From: Winogradskyella vidalii
GTDB taxonomy: Bacteria; Bacteroidota; Bacteroidia; Flavobacteriales; Flavobacteriaceae
DNA length: 64,000 bases
Assembly: GCF_013403955.1 (NCBI RefSeq)
Contig: NZ_JABFDG010000005.1
Span: 62,001 to 126,000, forward strand
Direction: 5' to 3'
A program made the position numbers and the translations under genes. Shown here piece by piece: positions 1-9,212 of this stretch (its first letter is position 1; every line of letters starts with the position of its first letter). Under the pieces are notes generated by a model. That model was given only the letters and a program-made list of their open reading frames with translations. It made no database searches and was not told the DNA's origin.

Positions 1-452
1 TAAATGTGCAAGGTGATGAACCTTTTACCGAAGCTAAAAGTTTAGAACGCGTTCTCGAAGTTTTTAGAGGTGATGAAAAGAAAGAAATTGATTTAGCGTC
101 TTTAATGGTTGAAATTAAAGATTGGGATGAAATTAAGAATCCTAATTCCGTAAAAGTAATCGTAGACCAAGATAATTTTGCCTTATATTTTTCGCGTAGT
201 CCAATTCCTTACCCAAGGGATAAAGACGTTGGAGCACGTTATTTTAAACATAAAGGGGTTTATGCCTTCAGAAAACAAGCACTGTTAGATTTTACTGTTT
301 TACCAATGCAGTTTTTAGAAGCTTCAGAGAAAATTGAATGTATTCGATATTTAGAATATGGTAAACGTATAAAAATGGTTGAAACAGAGATTCAAGGTGT
401 CGAAATTGATACACCAGAAGATTTAGAAAAAGCAAAGCGTTTGTGGAAATAA
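1..452 (+). CDS. kdsB: 3-deoxy-manno-octulosonate cytidylyltransferase (KdsB), 3' part
   Basis: The window opens inside this gene; the reading frame is open from the first full codon at base 3, so the true start lies upstream. The visible part of about 150 residues begins with NVQGDEPF, the nucleotide-binding signature of KdsB-type CMP-sugar synthetases, and contains [10 protein letters not shown] and [13 protein letters not shown], both typical of the family. The C-terminus [14 protein letters not shown] is the usual KdsB ending. KdsB activates Kdo (or 8-amino-Kdo) with CTP in the cytoplasm before it is added to lipid A. The KdnB-like oxidase gene two places downstream makes 8-amino-Kdo a possible substrate; that is inference. 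Confidence 0.93.
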   Translation, partial: NVQGDEPFTEAKSLERVLEVFRGDEKKEIDLASLMVEIKDWDEIKNPNSVKVIVDQDNFALYFSRSPIPYPRDKDVGARYFKHKGVYAFRKQALLDFTVLPMQFLEASEKIECIRYLEYGKRIKMVETEIQGVEIDTPEDLEKAKRLWK

Positions 453-518
453 ACAACATTTGTTGGATAAATCGAGAGTTGTACCGTAAACAATACATAT
501 CAGAGTAAAAAACAAAAA

Positions 519-1238
519 TTGATTAAAGCATATAAAGATATAAAGGTAATAGGTTTTGATGCAGACGATACTCTGTGGATAAATGAAACTTATTTTAGAG
601 AAGCTGAAGAAGAAGTAGGACAACTATTATCGCATTACGAAACCCCTAATAAAATAGATCAGGAGCTTTTTAAAATTGAAATTAAAAATCTCTCAACTTA
701 TGGCTATGGGGTCAAGGGATTTATTTTATCAATGATTGAGTTGGCAGTAGATTTGTCTAACGGAACTGTATCTAACACTGTTATTGCGCAGATTTTAGAT
801 ATCGGTAAGGAAATGATAAATAAGCCAATTGAATTATTAGATGGTGTGGAGGAGGTTCTTAAAGTGCTCTCTAAAGATTACAAATTAATCGTTGCAACCA
901 AAGGCGATTTGTTAGATCAAGAACGAAAATTAGAAAAATCGGGCTTATTAAAATATTTCCATCACATAGAAGTATTAAGTGAAAAACACCATACTAATTA
1001 TGAGAAATTATTAAAACGCCTAGATATAGAACCTGAAGCTTTTTTAATGATTGGTAACTCGTTAAAGTCTGATATTTTACCACTGGTAAGTATTGGTTCT
1101 CAGGCTATTCATGTGCCATTTCATACGACTTGGCAACACGAGCAAGTTACTAAAAAAGAAACTCACGGAGTAGAATATAAAACTGTAAAAAGTTTAATTG
1201 AAATTTTAGATTTTTTCACTGAAGTCAATACCAAATAG
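519..1238 (+). CDS. HAD-superfamily hydrolase
   Basis: A 239-residue cytoplasmic protein. Motif I is FDADDTLW (residues 13-20, nucleophile D14 and acid D16). ATKGD near residue 125 looks like motif II, and IGNSLKSDI near residue 190 like the metal-binding motif, with GN in place of the usual GD. The cap between motifs I and II is helical, as in phosphoglycolate-phosphatase-like members. No ATG is available near the N-terminus, so TTG at 519 is the best start. It sits 66 bases after kdsB and 40 before the KdnB-like gene, in the same direction. The substrate cannot be told from sequence; a sugar phosphate of the Kdo pathway is possible but unproven. Confidence 0.88.
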   Translation: MIKAYKDIKVIGFDADDTLWINETYFREAEEEVGQLLSHYETPNKIDQELFKIEIKNLSTYGYGVKGFILSMIELAVDLSNGTVSNTVIAQILDIGKEMINKPIELLDGVEEVLKVLSKDYKLIVATKGDLLDQERKLEKSGLLKYFHHIEVLSEKHHTNYEKLLKRLDIEPEAFLMIGNSLKSDILPLVSIGSQAIHVPFHTTWQHEQVTKKETHGVEYKTVKSLIEILDFFTEVNTK

Positions 1239-1252
1239 TAAAACTAAGTTGT

Positions 1253-1260
1253 TACTTTTG
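1253..1260 (+). promoter_or_regulatory. Candidate -7 promoter element
   Basis: TACTTTTG matches the flavobacterial -7 consensus TAnnTTTG and lies 18 bases before the ATG of the KdnB-like gene. No TTG at the ideal distance upstream was seen, so only half of the promoter is supported. Confidence 0.45.
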
Positions 1261-1278
1261 TTAAACATATTAAATTAA

Positions 1279-2361
1279 ATGACATATAAAAATTATCCAA
1301 TGGTGTCTCGAGTTGTTTTCGGACGCGGAAGTTTCAATCAGCTTGACGAAATTCTAGCACCCAAACGAAACGGACGTAATGCGCCATTTATATTTTATGT
1401 AGATGATGTCTTTAAAGGCAATCATTGGTTAACATCAAGAATTAGATTATCCTACAAGGATAAAATTGTTTATATCCCTACTTTAGAAGAGCCTAGCACC
1501 GACCAAATTGATCAGTTAGTAGAAGATATCATATTAGAATATAGCGAACTTCCATCTGGTATAATAGGTATTGGTGGTGGTATTGTTTTAGATACTGCCA
1601 AGGCGGTGTCTTTAATGCTAACCAACAAAGGTGAATCTAAAGATTACCAAGGATGGGATTTAATTAAGCATCCTGCGATTTATCATGTAGGAATTCCTAC
1701 TATTTCTGGTACAGGCGCTGAAGTTTCCCGAACTACAATATTAACAGGTCCTGTTCGAAAGCTAGGTATAAATAGTGATTACACACCTTTTGATCAAGTT
1801 ATTTTAGATCCAGAATTGACTAAAGATGTGCCAAAAAATCAATGGTTTTATACCGGAATGGACTGTTTTGTTCATTGTGTTGAATCTCTTACAGGTACTT
1901 ATTTAAACGCTTTTAGCCAGAGTTATGGTGAAAAAGCCTATAAACTCTGTGAAGAAATCTTTTTAGAAAATTCTTTGACAAAAGAAGAAGCACAAGATAA
2001 ATTAATGATGGCATCTTGGCATGGCGGTATGAGTATTGCGTATTCACAAGTAGGTGTTGCTCATGCTATGAGCTATGGCCTTGGTTATCTATTAGGAATA
2101 AAACACGGTATTGGTAACTGTATTGTTTTTGATCATTTAGAAGAGTATTACCCTGAAGGTGTCGCTATCTTTAAGCAAATGAAAGCAAAACATAATATTG
2201 AACTACCACAAGGCATTTGTGCCAATTTAGAGCCAGAACAGTTTGATAAAATGATTGATGTCGCACTAAGCTTAGAGCCACTTTGGGAAAACGCCATTGG
2301 TAAAAACTGGAAAACCATCATAACAAGAGAAAAATTACTTCAACTTTATAAAAAAATGTAA
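1279..2361 (+). CDS. kdnB: Iron-containing alcohol dehydrogenase, KdnB-like (Kdo 8-oxidase)
   Basis: A 360-residue protein of the iron-dependent alcohol dehydrogenase fold. The dinucleotide-binding GGG is at residues 99-101 with D105. Likely metal ligands are D196 and H200 in GMDCFVHCVES, H263 in VGVAHAMSYG and H277 in KHGIGN. Length and overall layout fit the KdnB group, which oxidises C8 of Kdo so that the aminotransferase KdnA can make 8-amino-Kdo. The nearby kdsB supports that reading, since kdnA, kdnB and kdsB are clustered in Shewanella. No KdnA-like gene is visible here; it could lie just left of the window. A generic alcohol dehydrogenase is the alternative. Confidence 0.78.
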   Translation: MTYKNYPMVSRVVFGRGSFNQLDEILAPKRNGRNAPFIFYVDDVFKGNHWLTSRIRLSYKDKIVYIPTLEEPSTDQIDQLVEDIILEYSELPSGIIGIGGGIVLDTAKAVSLMLTNKGESKDYQGWDLIKHPAIYHVGIPTISGTGAEVSRTTILTGPVRKLGINSDYTPFDQVILDPELTKDVPKNQWFYTGMDCFVHCVESLTGTYLNAFSQSYGEKAYKLCEEIFLENSLTKEEAQDKLMMASWHGGMSIAYSQVGVAHAMSYGLGYLLGIKHGIGNCIVFDHLEEYYPEGVAIFKQMKAKHNIELPQGICANLEPEQFDKMIDVALSLEPLWENAIGKNWKTIITREKLLQLYKKM

Positions 2362-2459
2362 TCTCTGTTTTTAGATTGTAGATTCCCTTGTGTAATGTTG
2401 TTTAAAACAAGCATAACACTTTTTAAAAAGTTAATAATGATTACTAAAAATAGTGTTTT

Positions 2460-3008
2460 ATGCGCTGGTTAGCTAAATTCATATACTTTAAACTGATGGG
2501 GTGGAAGATTGTTGGTAACAGTAATTTTTCAAAAGATACCATTAAAAAATCAGTAATCATTGCTGCGCCCCATACGAGTTGGCACGATTTCTATATTGGT
2601 ATCCTTCTACGAAAAATTGCTGACGTTAAAACTAATTTTGTCGGAAAAAAGGAATTGTTTGCTTGGCCTTTTGGCTATTACTTTAAAGCTGTTGGAGGGC
2701 GTTCATTAGATAGAACATCCGGACAAAATAAAGTGGAAGCTATTGCAAAGCTATTTAAAGAAGCCGACGAGTTCCGACTAACCTTAGCTCCCGAAGGTAC
2801 AAGGAAAAAAGTAGACAATTGGAAAACAGGATTTTACTACATTGCTAAAGCAGCTAATGTGCCTATAATAATGTTTACGCTCGACTTTAAAAATAAACAA
2901 AACAAAATATCAGAACCATTTTATCCTACCGATAATATTGAAGCTGATTTTAAAGTTATAAAGGCCTTTTTCGAAGGCGTAGAGGGTAAAGTAAAAGCCT
3001 ATAGTTAA
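2460..3008 (+). CDS. 1-acylglycerol-3-phosphate acyltransferase-like protein (PlsC family)
   Basis: A 182-residue PlsC-type acyltransferase. The catalytic HxxxxD motif is HTSWHD (H38, D43), followed by a GRSLDR block near residue 80 and the EGTR motif at 112-115, both expected for this family. It is shorter than typical PlsC (about 240 residues) and begins almost directly with the catalytic domain; such short forms are common in Bacteroidota. It probably transfers an acyl chain to a glycerophosphate-type acceptor at the inner membrane. It follows the Kdo genes by about 100 bases in the same direction, so an envelope lipid role fits. The exact acceptor is unknown. Confidence 0.88.
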   Translation: MRWLAKFIYFKLMGWKIVGNSNFSKDTIKKSVIIAAPHTSWHDFYIGILLRKIADVKTNFVGKKELFAWPFGYYFKAVGGRSLDRTSGQNKVEAIAKLFKEADEFRLTLAPEGTRKKVDNWKTGFYYIAKAANVPIIMFTLDFKNKQNKISEPFYPTDNIEADFKVIKAFFEGVEGKVKAYS

Positions 3009-3112
3009 TCACCGATATTCTTTTTGTAAATGCTTGGTATAGAATTTGTTTGTAACAAAACACTAAAGTTTACGACACATAAGTAAAGCAAGTTTAATTA
3101 AAAAGAAAAAAT

Positions 3113-3433
3113 ATGATTCATAAAGGCATATTTGCGGCAGGCGTATTATTAGGAGCTGCTGTAGGCGTTCTCTTAGCGCCAGAAAAAGGAAGTGTTACCA
3201 GAGATAAGCTTAAAAAAGAAGGTAGAGATATTAAAGACCAAATCACTAAAGATTTTATAGAAGTCAAAGATGATTTATCTAAAGCAGCAACTTCAGGAAA
3301 AGATAAATTTAAAGAAGATTTAGAAGATTTTGCTTCTAAATCGAGCTACAAAACGGAACAAGCCATTTCATTTTTAGAAAAACAATTGGCCATTTTAAAA
3401 GATAAGAATAAGACGTTTCAAAAGACGAGTTAA
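3113..3433 (+). CDS. YtxH domain protein
   Basis: A 106-residue protein with one N-terminal hydrophobic segment rich in Gly and Ala (FAAGVLLGAAVGVLLAPEKG), which is the YtxH signature, followed by a charged helical, probably coiled, tail rich in Lys and Asp. Members are small membrane-anchored proteins linked in other bacteria to general stress responses; the molecular function is unknown. It ends just before a hairpin shared with the convergent hydrolase gene. Confidence 0.85.
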   Translation: MIHKGIFAAGVLLGAAVGVLLAPEKGSVTRDKLKKEGRDIKDQITKDFIEVKDDLSKAATSGKDKFKEDLEDFASKSSYKTEQAISFLEKQLAILKDKNKTFQKTS

Positions 3434-3445
3434 TAGCTTATTAAT

Positions 3446-3494
3446 GAACCGTCATTTTTAGCTATTGCAATCTTAATACTATTAATGACGGTTC
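3446..3494. terminator. Inverted repeat between convergent genes, possible bidirectional terminator
   Basis: Arms GAACCGTCATT (3446-3456) and AATGACGGTTC (3484-3494) are perfectly complementary with a 27-base loop. The element fills the 64-base gap between the YtxH gene and the convergent hydrolase gene. The loop is long for a classic terminator and the T runs are weak. Confidence 0.5.
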
Positions 3495-3497
3495 TGT

Positions 3498-4136
3498 TTA
3501 AACCAAATTATTGATATATTCTACATTAACAACATGTTTTCCACTAAAAGGGAGTATGCTTAGGCGGTTGCCAAAAAGCATTTTAGCACGTTCAGATTCT
3601 AACAGTACTCGTTTTTCATCTAAATACTCATCTTCAGTACCATAAATCAATTTTACTTGGGTGTTTTTAGATAAATAATTAAAATTTTGAGCGGTTAATT
3701 CTTTAGGAATGCCTCCAGAATGAATTACCAATTGATTGCATTGTAATTGTCTTTTGGCTAAATACCGCAAGGCTACACTCACGCCTTGAGAATATCCTAA
3801 AACAATGAAATTAACGTTTTCTGAAATTTTTTCAGCCTCAAAAACGGCATCAAAATATGCCATAATGTTTTCTGTTCCAGCAACAGTATCAACTTTTGTA
3901 AGCCAGTTGGCGCCAACATGCATTTTGGGTTGAATGTAAAATTTACTCGGCGCTTGTGGCGCAATGATGTAGTTTTCTTCAGGGTTTAAATTTCTAAAAT
4001 ATCTTAAAAAATACCGGCTTAGGTAACCCATGCCATGGCAAACCCACCAAACGTTTTTTGTACGAGCCGTGAGGTGGTTTAAAGTAGAGTAGGAGTTGCT
4101 GGTGGTATAAGTGATTTCTTTCTCTTGTGAATTCAT
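3498..4136 (-). CDS. Alpha/beta hydrolase (phospholipase/carboxylesterase-like)
   Basis: An alpha/beta-hydrolase with nucleophile elbow GYSQG, likely acid in GTEDEYL and likely His in FSGKHVV, giving a complete Ser-Asp-His set. GYSQG and the overall layout resemble the phospholipase/carboxylesterase group. An upstream ATG at 4169 would give 223 residues, but the second ATG at 4136 (212 residues, MNSQEKEIT) is preferred because it leaves room for the divergent menI promoter at 4155-4162. It is transcribed divergently from menI. It does not carry the MenH-type signature, so I do not assign it to menaquinone synthesis. Confidence 0.8.
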   Translation of the reverse strand: MNSQEKEITYTTSNSYSTLNHLTARTKNVWWVCHGMGYLSRYFLRYFRNLNPEENYIIAPQAPSKFYIQPKMHVGANWLTKVDTVAGTENIMAYFDAVFEAEKISENVNFIVLGYSQGVSVALRYLAKRQLQCNQLVIHSGGIPKELTAQNFNYLSKNTQVKLIYGTEDEYLDEKRVLLESERAKMLFGNRLSILPFSGKHVVNVEYINNLV

Positions 4137-4154
4137 TATTCTAGGTAGTTTCAG

Positions 4155-4162
4155 TATTTTTG
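4155..4162 (+). promoter_or_regulatory. Candidate promoter of menI-menF
   Basis: TATTTTTG matches TAnnTTTG and lies 28 bases before the menI ATG, between the divergent hydrolase and menI. A TTG at 4125-4127 is a possible -33 element, but its spacing of 27 is longer than the usual 17-23. Confidence 0.4.
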
Positions 4163-4190
4163 TATTCAACTATAAAATTACGCTTTTTCT

Positions 4191-4616
4191 ATGTCAACAA
4201 CCAAAGAAGATTATTTAGCGCAGGCCAACGCGGCAAGCAAAAACACCTTAATGGAAACCTTAGAGATTGAAATGGTAGATTTTGGTGATGATTTTTTAGT
4301 GGCAAGAATGCCAGTGACTTCAAAGGTTCATCAACCCGATGGTGTTTTACATGGTGGCGCAACGGCGGCTTTAGCAGAAAGTGTTGGGAGTTTTGCATCG
4401 CATATTTTTAATGATACTGAAAATAGGTTTGTGCGTGGCTTAGAAATTACTGCCAATCACCTTAAAAGTATAAGTGAAGGCTATATTTATGCCAAAGCAA
4501 CTTTTCTACATAAGGGCAGAACAACCCAACTTTTAGATATTAGAGTAACAGATGAGGCAGATAATGTTATTTCAATTTGCAGATTATCTACAATTTCACT
4601 TCCCAAAAAGAAATAA
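4191..4616 (+). CDS. menI: 1,4-dihydroxy-2-naphthoyl-CoA hydrolase, hotdog thioesterase (MenI-like)
   Basis: A 141-residue single-domain hotdog thioesterase. The active-site helix region HQPDGVLHGGATAALAES (H47 to E63) is close to that of MenI/PaaI-type enzymes, including the catalytic Glu after HGG. In menaquinone synthesis this enzyme releases DHNA from DHNA-CoA before MenA prenylates it. The assignment is strengthened because menF follows after only three bases and the other men genes lie downstream. A general PaaI-like thioesterase is the alternative. Confidence 0.85.
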   Translation: MSTTKEDYLAQANAASKNTLMETLEIEMVDFGDDFLVARMPVTSKVHQPDGVLHGGATAALAESVGSFASHIFNDTENRFVRGLEITANHLKSISEGYIYAKATFLHKGRTTQLLDIRVTDEADNVISICRLSTISLPKKK

Positions 4617-4619
4617 TAA

Positions 4620-5738
4620 ATGAATGTGACTTCATTTTTTGAAGCTTTAGCGCAACATCACAAAAATAATTTACCTTTTGTTGTTTATCGTAAACCTAAT
4701 TCTTCAACAATTAGTTGTTGGTTACAAAAGGATGTGCAATTACATAAAACCAACACATTTACTGAGAGTGGTTTTGTATTTGCACCTTTCAATTTAGAGG
4801 AAGAAAGTATTCTTTTTCCTAAGTCAGATTGTATGTTTTCTGAAATTAATGACGCTATTTTAGATGTTGAAAATTTTGAAATTTCTGAAATTATTCATGA
4901 TGAAAAGCAAAAAAGACAACATCTAAGCCTAGTTTCCAAAGGGGTTGAAAGTATAAAAAGTAACGCTTTTAAAAAAGTGGTTTTATCACGGTGCGAAACA
5001 AAAACACTTCAAGCAAATAATCCTTTAACCATTTTTAAGAGACTCCATAACAAGTACATAAATGCGATGGTCTATTGTTGGTTTCATCCTAAGGTTGGAC
5101 TTTGGATTGGTGCTACACCAGAGTTGTTATTTAAAGTTGAAGGAAAACAACTCACAACGATGTCATTAGCAGGAACCAAACCTTATAATGCTGATGAACC
5201 CGTAAAATGGACACCAAAAGAGCTTGAAGAACAGCAAATTGTAACTGATTTTATAGCTAAGCAAATTAAGCCTTATACAAATACTGTGAATATTTCGGAT
5301 GTAGTAACGGTTAAAGCAGGAAGCTTATTACATCTAAAAACTAAAATTACGAGTGTTATTAAAGATGAAATGGACTTAAAAGCTATTATTAAAGCTTTGC
5401 ATCCTACACCAGCAGTTTGTGGTTTTCCAAAAGCTGAAGCAAAAGATTTTATTCTCAAAAATGAACATTATAACCGCGAATATTATTCGGGATTCTTAGG
5501 AGAATTAAACCTAAAGCAAGCCAAAACAAGAAACACTAATAGACGTAATGTTGAAAATAATGCCTATGCCGTTATTAAAACACAATCAAATTTCTATGTA
5601 AATCTGCGTTGTATGCAACTCAACAAAAACACTGCAAATATTTATGTTGGAGGTGGTATAACCAAAGCTTCTAACCCATTAGATGAATGGGACGAAACAG
5701 TGAATAAAACGGCTACAATTAATACCGTGCTGAGTTAG
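4620..5738 (+). CDS. menF: Isochorismate synthase (MenF/EntC type)
   Basis: A 372-residue chorismate-binding enzyme. The C-terminal two thirds hold the family blocks FKKVVLSRCE, IGATPELLFKVEG, MSLAGTKP, KELEEQQIVTDFI, PTPAVCGFPK and YYSGFLGEL, which include the Mg-binding glutamates and the catalytic Lys region. It converts chorismate to isochorismate, the first committed step of menaquinone synthesis. Its start lies three bases after menI, so the two are surely co-transcribed. The end overlaps by four bases the convergent tricorn-like peptidase gene. No siderophore genes are nearby, favouring the MenF role. Confidence 0.93.
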   Translation: MNVTSFFEALAQHHKNNLPFVVYRKPNSSTISCWLQKDVQLHKTNTFTESGFVFAPFNLEEESILFPKSDCMFSEINDAILDVENFEISEIIHDEKQKRQHLSLVSKGVESIKSNAFKKVVLSRCETKTLQANNPLTIFKRLHNKYINAMVYCWFHPKVGLWIGATPELLFKVEGKQLTTMSLAGTKPYNADEPVKWTPKELEEQQIVTDFIAKQIKPYTNTVNISDVVTVKAGSLLHLKTKITSVIKDEMDLKAIIKALHPTPAVCGFPKAEAKDFILKNEHYNREYYSGFLGELNLKQAKTRNTNRRNVENNAYAVIKTQSNFYVNLRCMQLNKNTANIYVGGGITKASNPLDEWDETVNKTATINTVLS

Positions 5739-8700
5739 ATTTGTTTTAATAATTCTGTTACAGCAGCTTCAATTTGTTCGTCTTGCCCATTTGTAATGGT
5801 ATTAAAATCATTTTTAATTTTAATATCGGGTTCTAGTTGTTTGTTTTCTAAAACATCGCCAGCCATATCTGTAACTTGCATGTTTGGAATTCCAAAAACA
5901 ATTCCATTTTGAATGCGTTCCCACCAAACAAAACTACAGGTACCTGGAACAGGCATACCTACCAGTTTTCCAATTTTTAAATCCTTATAACCTGCAGGAG
6001 TACAATGGGCATCAGAGTAATTAGACTCACCAACGAGCATAATACTTGGCTTTGTCCAACGGCGTTGCGATTCTATACCAACAATTTTTCCGTTGTTCCT
6101 AAACTCCATGTATTTTTTTCCACTTAAAAATGTGGTTAAGTCATCTACTAAATCGCCACCGCCATTAAATCGTGTATCTACGACTAAGGCTTTTTTGTCT
6201 ATTTCTTCTCCCATGACTTCTTCTAGAAACTCACGGTAGCTTCCGTCACTCATACTTCTAACGTGCATATAGCCTAGTTTTCCATCAGATAATTGATGTA
6301 CTAACTTTCTGTTGGTAGCAATCCAGCGTTGGTAGCGTAATTCGTTTTCGGCCCCTAAAGAAATTGGTTTTACACGGGCTTTCCATCTCGTTTCTGTGTC
6401 AGGATTAAAATAAGATATAATAGTAGATTTACCTGCTTTACGATTTAAAACACGATAAAAATTGATGTGTTCTGTTAGTTCTACACCGTCAATAGCTTCT
6501 ATAATTACACCTGAAGTCACTTTCTTTTCGCCTTGAATTAAAGGGCTGCCTTCCATGACTTCTAAAATTTTCAAGCCTTTTCCTTTATATTCACTGTCGT
6601 AAAATACACCTAAGGCAGCAGTTTGGTCGCCTTTTTCATTTTTTTTACTGAATCTAGCACCCGTATGTGAAGCATTCAATTCCCCCAAAAGTTCCCCTAA
6701 AATATCTTTAAAATCATAATCATTATTAACGTAGGGAACAAACTTTTTATAGTTACTTGTTAATGAATCCCAAGGCGCACCATGTAAATTGGGGTCTTGA
6801 AATTTCTTTTTTACTTGTCTCGACACATGGTTCATTAGATATGCGCGTTCAGCAGACAAATTAAATGTCATTTCAGAATTGATACTCACACTTTTCTTCT
6901 TGCCTGAACTGAGTTCTACTTTTGCTATTTTACCACCACTGAGGATAAAAAGATGCTTGGCTTTTTCATCAAAAGCTAAACGTCCTCCATTACCAAACTT
7001 ACCTAAAGACTTAATTTCTTTAGTTCTTAAGTCGAGTTTCCATAAGTCGGCTTTACTATCAGTTCTACCAATATAATATAATTGCTTGGTGTCTTTTGAA
7101 ATCAGAGCATCTGATAAACGGGTAGAGAATAAGGTTAGTTTTTGTTTTCGCTTGTGAAGATTGTCAAAGTCAATCGTGAGTGTTTTTATGGCTTTTTCCT
7201 GTTCATCCTCTTTTTTACTTTTTTTCTTTTTTGAATCGTCACTTTTAGTGTCTTCGTCTTTGGAATCTTCGTGTAAAAGTTCAAATTCATCTTTGTTAAG
7301 TTTGAATTTGTCAAAAGCTTTTTGCGTTAAAAACACGCCGTAAATATCACTCTCTGTAGGGCCAGTTTTGGCCACACTATGCATACCACTGCGGTCTGAT
7401 GCCCAATATAAAATACTGCCGTCTGTAGACCATTTTGGTGAAGAGTCACTAAACCCACTTTTAGAAACATTAATTAACTTTTGATCGCCATTTGCATTCA
7501 TAATTCCTATTTCTCCAACCCAATAACGATTAGGGTAGAAGGTAATGGCAAACCATTTTCCGTCAGGACTCCACTCAAAATCTTGATCGCCATCAGCATA
7601 AGAGAAATGTTGTTCACCATTATGAATCGTGGTGATTTTTTTCGATTTTAAATTAATAGTTTTAAGTTTGGTGCGGTCTTCTAAGAAAGCGATAGCATCA
7701 TTAGTTGGAGAGAATTTTGGCTGAAATGTTTCAGCTTCGTTTTCTAGTAAAGTGTCCTCTTTTAGTTCTAAGGCATTTGTAAAATAATTTTCGTCTTTAT
7801 TAGCAAGGGTTTGCGTGTAGAGGTTCCAGCTATTACGACGTTCGCTAGCATAGGCAATGGTGCGTCCATCAGAACTTATTGTAAGATGCCGTTCTTGTTC
7901 GGGGGTTTTAGTTAATCGTCTGGTTAAGCTGCCCTCTACTGAAGTTGCAAAAACATCGCCTCTGTAGATAAAAATTAACTCCTTACCATTTGGAGAAACC
8001 ACCATTTCTTCAACTTCATCTTTAACAAAAAGCAATTCGTTTTGTAGTAAGGATAAGTCTCCAGAAATATCAACAGAAATAAGTTGTGGTGTCTCATTTG
8101 GTTTTTGAGTATAAATCTCACCATTAAAACTATAACAAAGTAAATCGTTATTTGAAATGGATAAATGACGTACAGGATGCATTTCAAATTTTGAAATTTG
8201 AGTTGTTTTTTCCGGATTAGATAATGACGACTGATGTACATTCATCGTTCCATTTTTTTCAGATAAATAATAAACGGAATCTTCAGAGCCAAAAACAGGA
8301 TTTCTGTCTTCGCCATTAAAAGCGGATAGTTTTTGATAATCTCCTGAAGCTTTTTTTATCCAGATATCTCTTGTAACAGAAGACGTGTGGTGTTTTCTCC
8401 ACTGATCTTCGTAACCTTTTATTTCTTCAAATAGAATATCACCTTGAGCATTATTTTGAGCTTCATAAGCCGGGATACTTAATAATTGTGAAGGTGTTTG
8501 TGCATCTAGTGTAACGGAATATAATTCTCCTAGTTGGTGAAAAAGTAAAGATTTTTGATGGTCTAATCGGATGGCGTTAAACCATACAGCATCGTCAGTT
8601 TGTGAAAAATCGGTAGCCCAATCATCGGAAGAATGATAGGTTAAACGTTTTAGGTTTCCGCCATTTAAATTGATTACAAAAACATCAAAATTACCATGTC

Positions 8701-8959
8701 TATTAGATGAAAATGCAATTTTAGACCCATCGTGAGACCAAACAGGTTTCGTGTCGTACGCACTATGTGTTGTTATTCGGTTTGCTTTCCCTCCGTTAGC
8801 AGAAACGACATAAATATCGGCATTGTAAGTAAAAGCAATGTGCTGACCATTAGGTGAAATGGCCGTGTTTCTAAACCATAAATCAGCATTTTTTTGAGCG
8901 CTAATTGTTTCACTATAAAACAGTGTAAAAATAGAAATAAGGATAGTGTAATATTTCAT
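5735..8959 (-). CDS. Tricorn-type S41 peptidase, periplasmic
   Basis: A 1074-residue protein starting with a signal peptide that ends near SAQK. The N-terminal half is a beta-propeller of WD40/TolB-like repeats (for example SPNGQHIAFTYN, SHDGSKIAFSSNR, SPDGKWFAITFYP). A PDZ-like segment follows near residues 780-860, then the S41 catalytic domain with DTRFNGGGDLVDD and the likely nucleophile Ser in ESNYSDAHC. This is the tricorn protease layout, which degrades oligopeptides. A charged low-complexity linker (Asp, Lys, Ser) at about residues 560-590 is unusual and probably disordered. The gene lies opposite to and between the men genes. Confidence 0.92.
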   Translation of the reverse strand: MKYYTILISIFTLFYSETISAQKNADLWFRNTAISPNGQHIAFTYNADIYVVSANGGKANRITTHSAYDTKPVWSHDGSKIAFSSNRHGNFDVFVINLNGGNLKRLTYHSSDDWATDFSQTDDAVWFNAIRLDHQKSLLFHQLGELYSVTLDAQTPSQLLSIPAYEAQNNAQGDILFEEIKGYEDQWRKHHTSSVTRDIWIKKASGDYQKLSAFNGEDRNPVFGSEDSVYYLSEKNGTMNVHQSSLSNPEKTTQISKFEMHPVRHLSISNNDLLCYSFNGEIYTQKPNETPQLISVDISGDLSLLQNELLFVKDEVEEMVVSPNGKELIFIYRGDVFATSVEGSLTRRLTKTPEQERHLTISSDGRTIAYASERRNSWNLYTQTLANKDENYFTNALELKEDTLLENEAETFQPKFSPTNDAIAFLEDRTKLKTINLKSKKITTIHNGEQHFSYADGDQDFEWSPDGKWFAITFYPNRYWVGEIGIMNANGDQKLINVSKSGFSDSSPKWSTDGSILYWASDRSGMHSVAKTGPTESDIYGVFLTQKAFDKFKLNKDEFELLHEDSKDEDTKSDDSKKKKSKKEDEQEKAIKTLTIDFDNLHKRKQKLTLFSTRLSDALISKDTKQLYYIGRTDSKADLWKLDLRTKEIKSLGKFGNGGRLAFDEKAKHLFILSGGKIAKVELSSGKKKSVSINSEMTFNLSAERAYLMNHVSRQVKKKFQDPNLHGAPWDSLTSNYKKFVPYVNNDYDFKDILGELLGELNASHTGARFSKKNEKGDQTAALGVFYDSEYKGKGLKILEVMEGSPLIQGEKKVTSGVIIEAIDGVELTEHINFYRVLNRKAGKSTIISYFNPDTETRWKARVKPISLGAENELRYQRWIATNRKLVHQLSDGKLGYMHVRSMSDGSYREFLEEVMGEEIDKKALVVDTRFNGGGDLVDDLTTFLSGKKYMEFRNNGKIVGIESQRRWTKPSIMLVGESNYSDAHCTPAGYKDLKIGKLVGMPVPGTCSFVWWERIQNGIVFGIPNMQVTDMAGDVLENKQLEPDIKIKNDFNTITNGQDEQIEAAVTELLKQI

Positions 8960-9197
8960 TTGGAATGGGTATTTATACGCTCTGAAAGTTAGGGAAAATT
9001 ATGATATGATGCATGTTTTTTATGGCTTAAGGTTTAGTATAATTAAGTTGGTCTAATAAAAGCTATAAACATAGATTTTATGCCTTAATCACACTTAAAA
9101 GTCTATGGATACCTATGATGTTTTGAAATATTATTTTTAATTAATTTAAGCTGTTTTTTTTGATGGATTCTTATTTTTTTTAGCCCTTTAAATTAGG

Positions 9198-9205
9198 TAA
9201 TTTTG
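9198..9205 (+). promoter_or_regulatory. Candidate -7 element of menD
   Basis: TAATTTTG fits TAnnTTTG and lies 7 bases before the ATG of menD, implying an almost leaderless transcript. No TTG at the usual -33 distance was seen. Confidence 0.4.
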
Positions 9206-9212
9206 TGTTTAT

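Noticed and set aside
3498..4136. Hydrolase next to menI as MenH
   Set aside because: The GYSQG elbow and layout fit phospholipase/carboxylesterase rather than the MenH/SHCHC synthase type.
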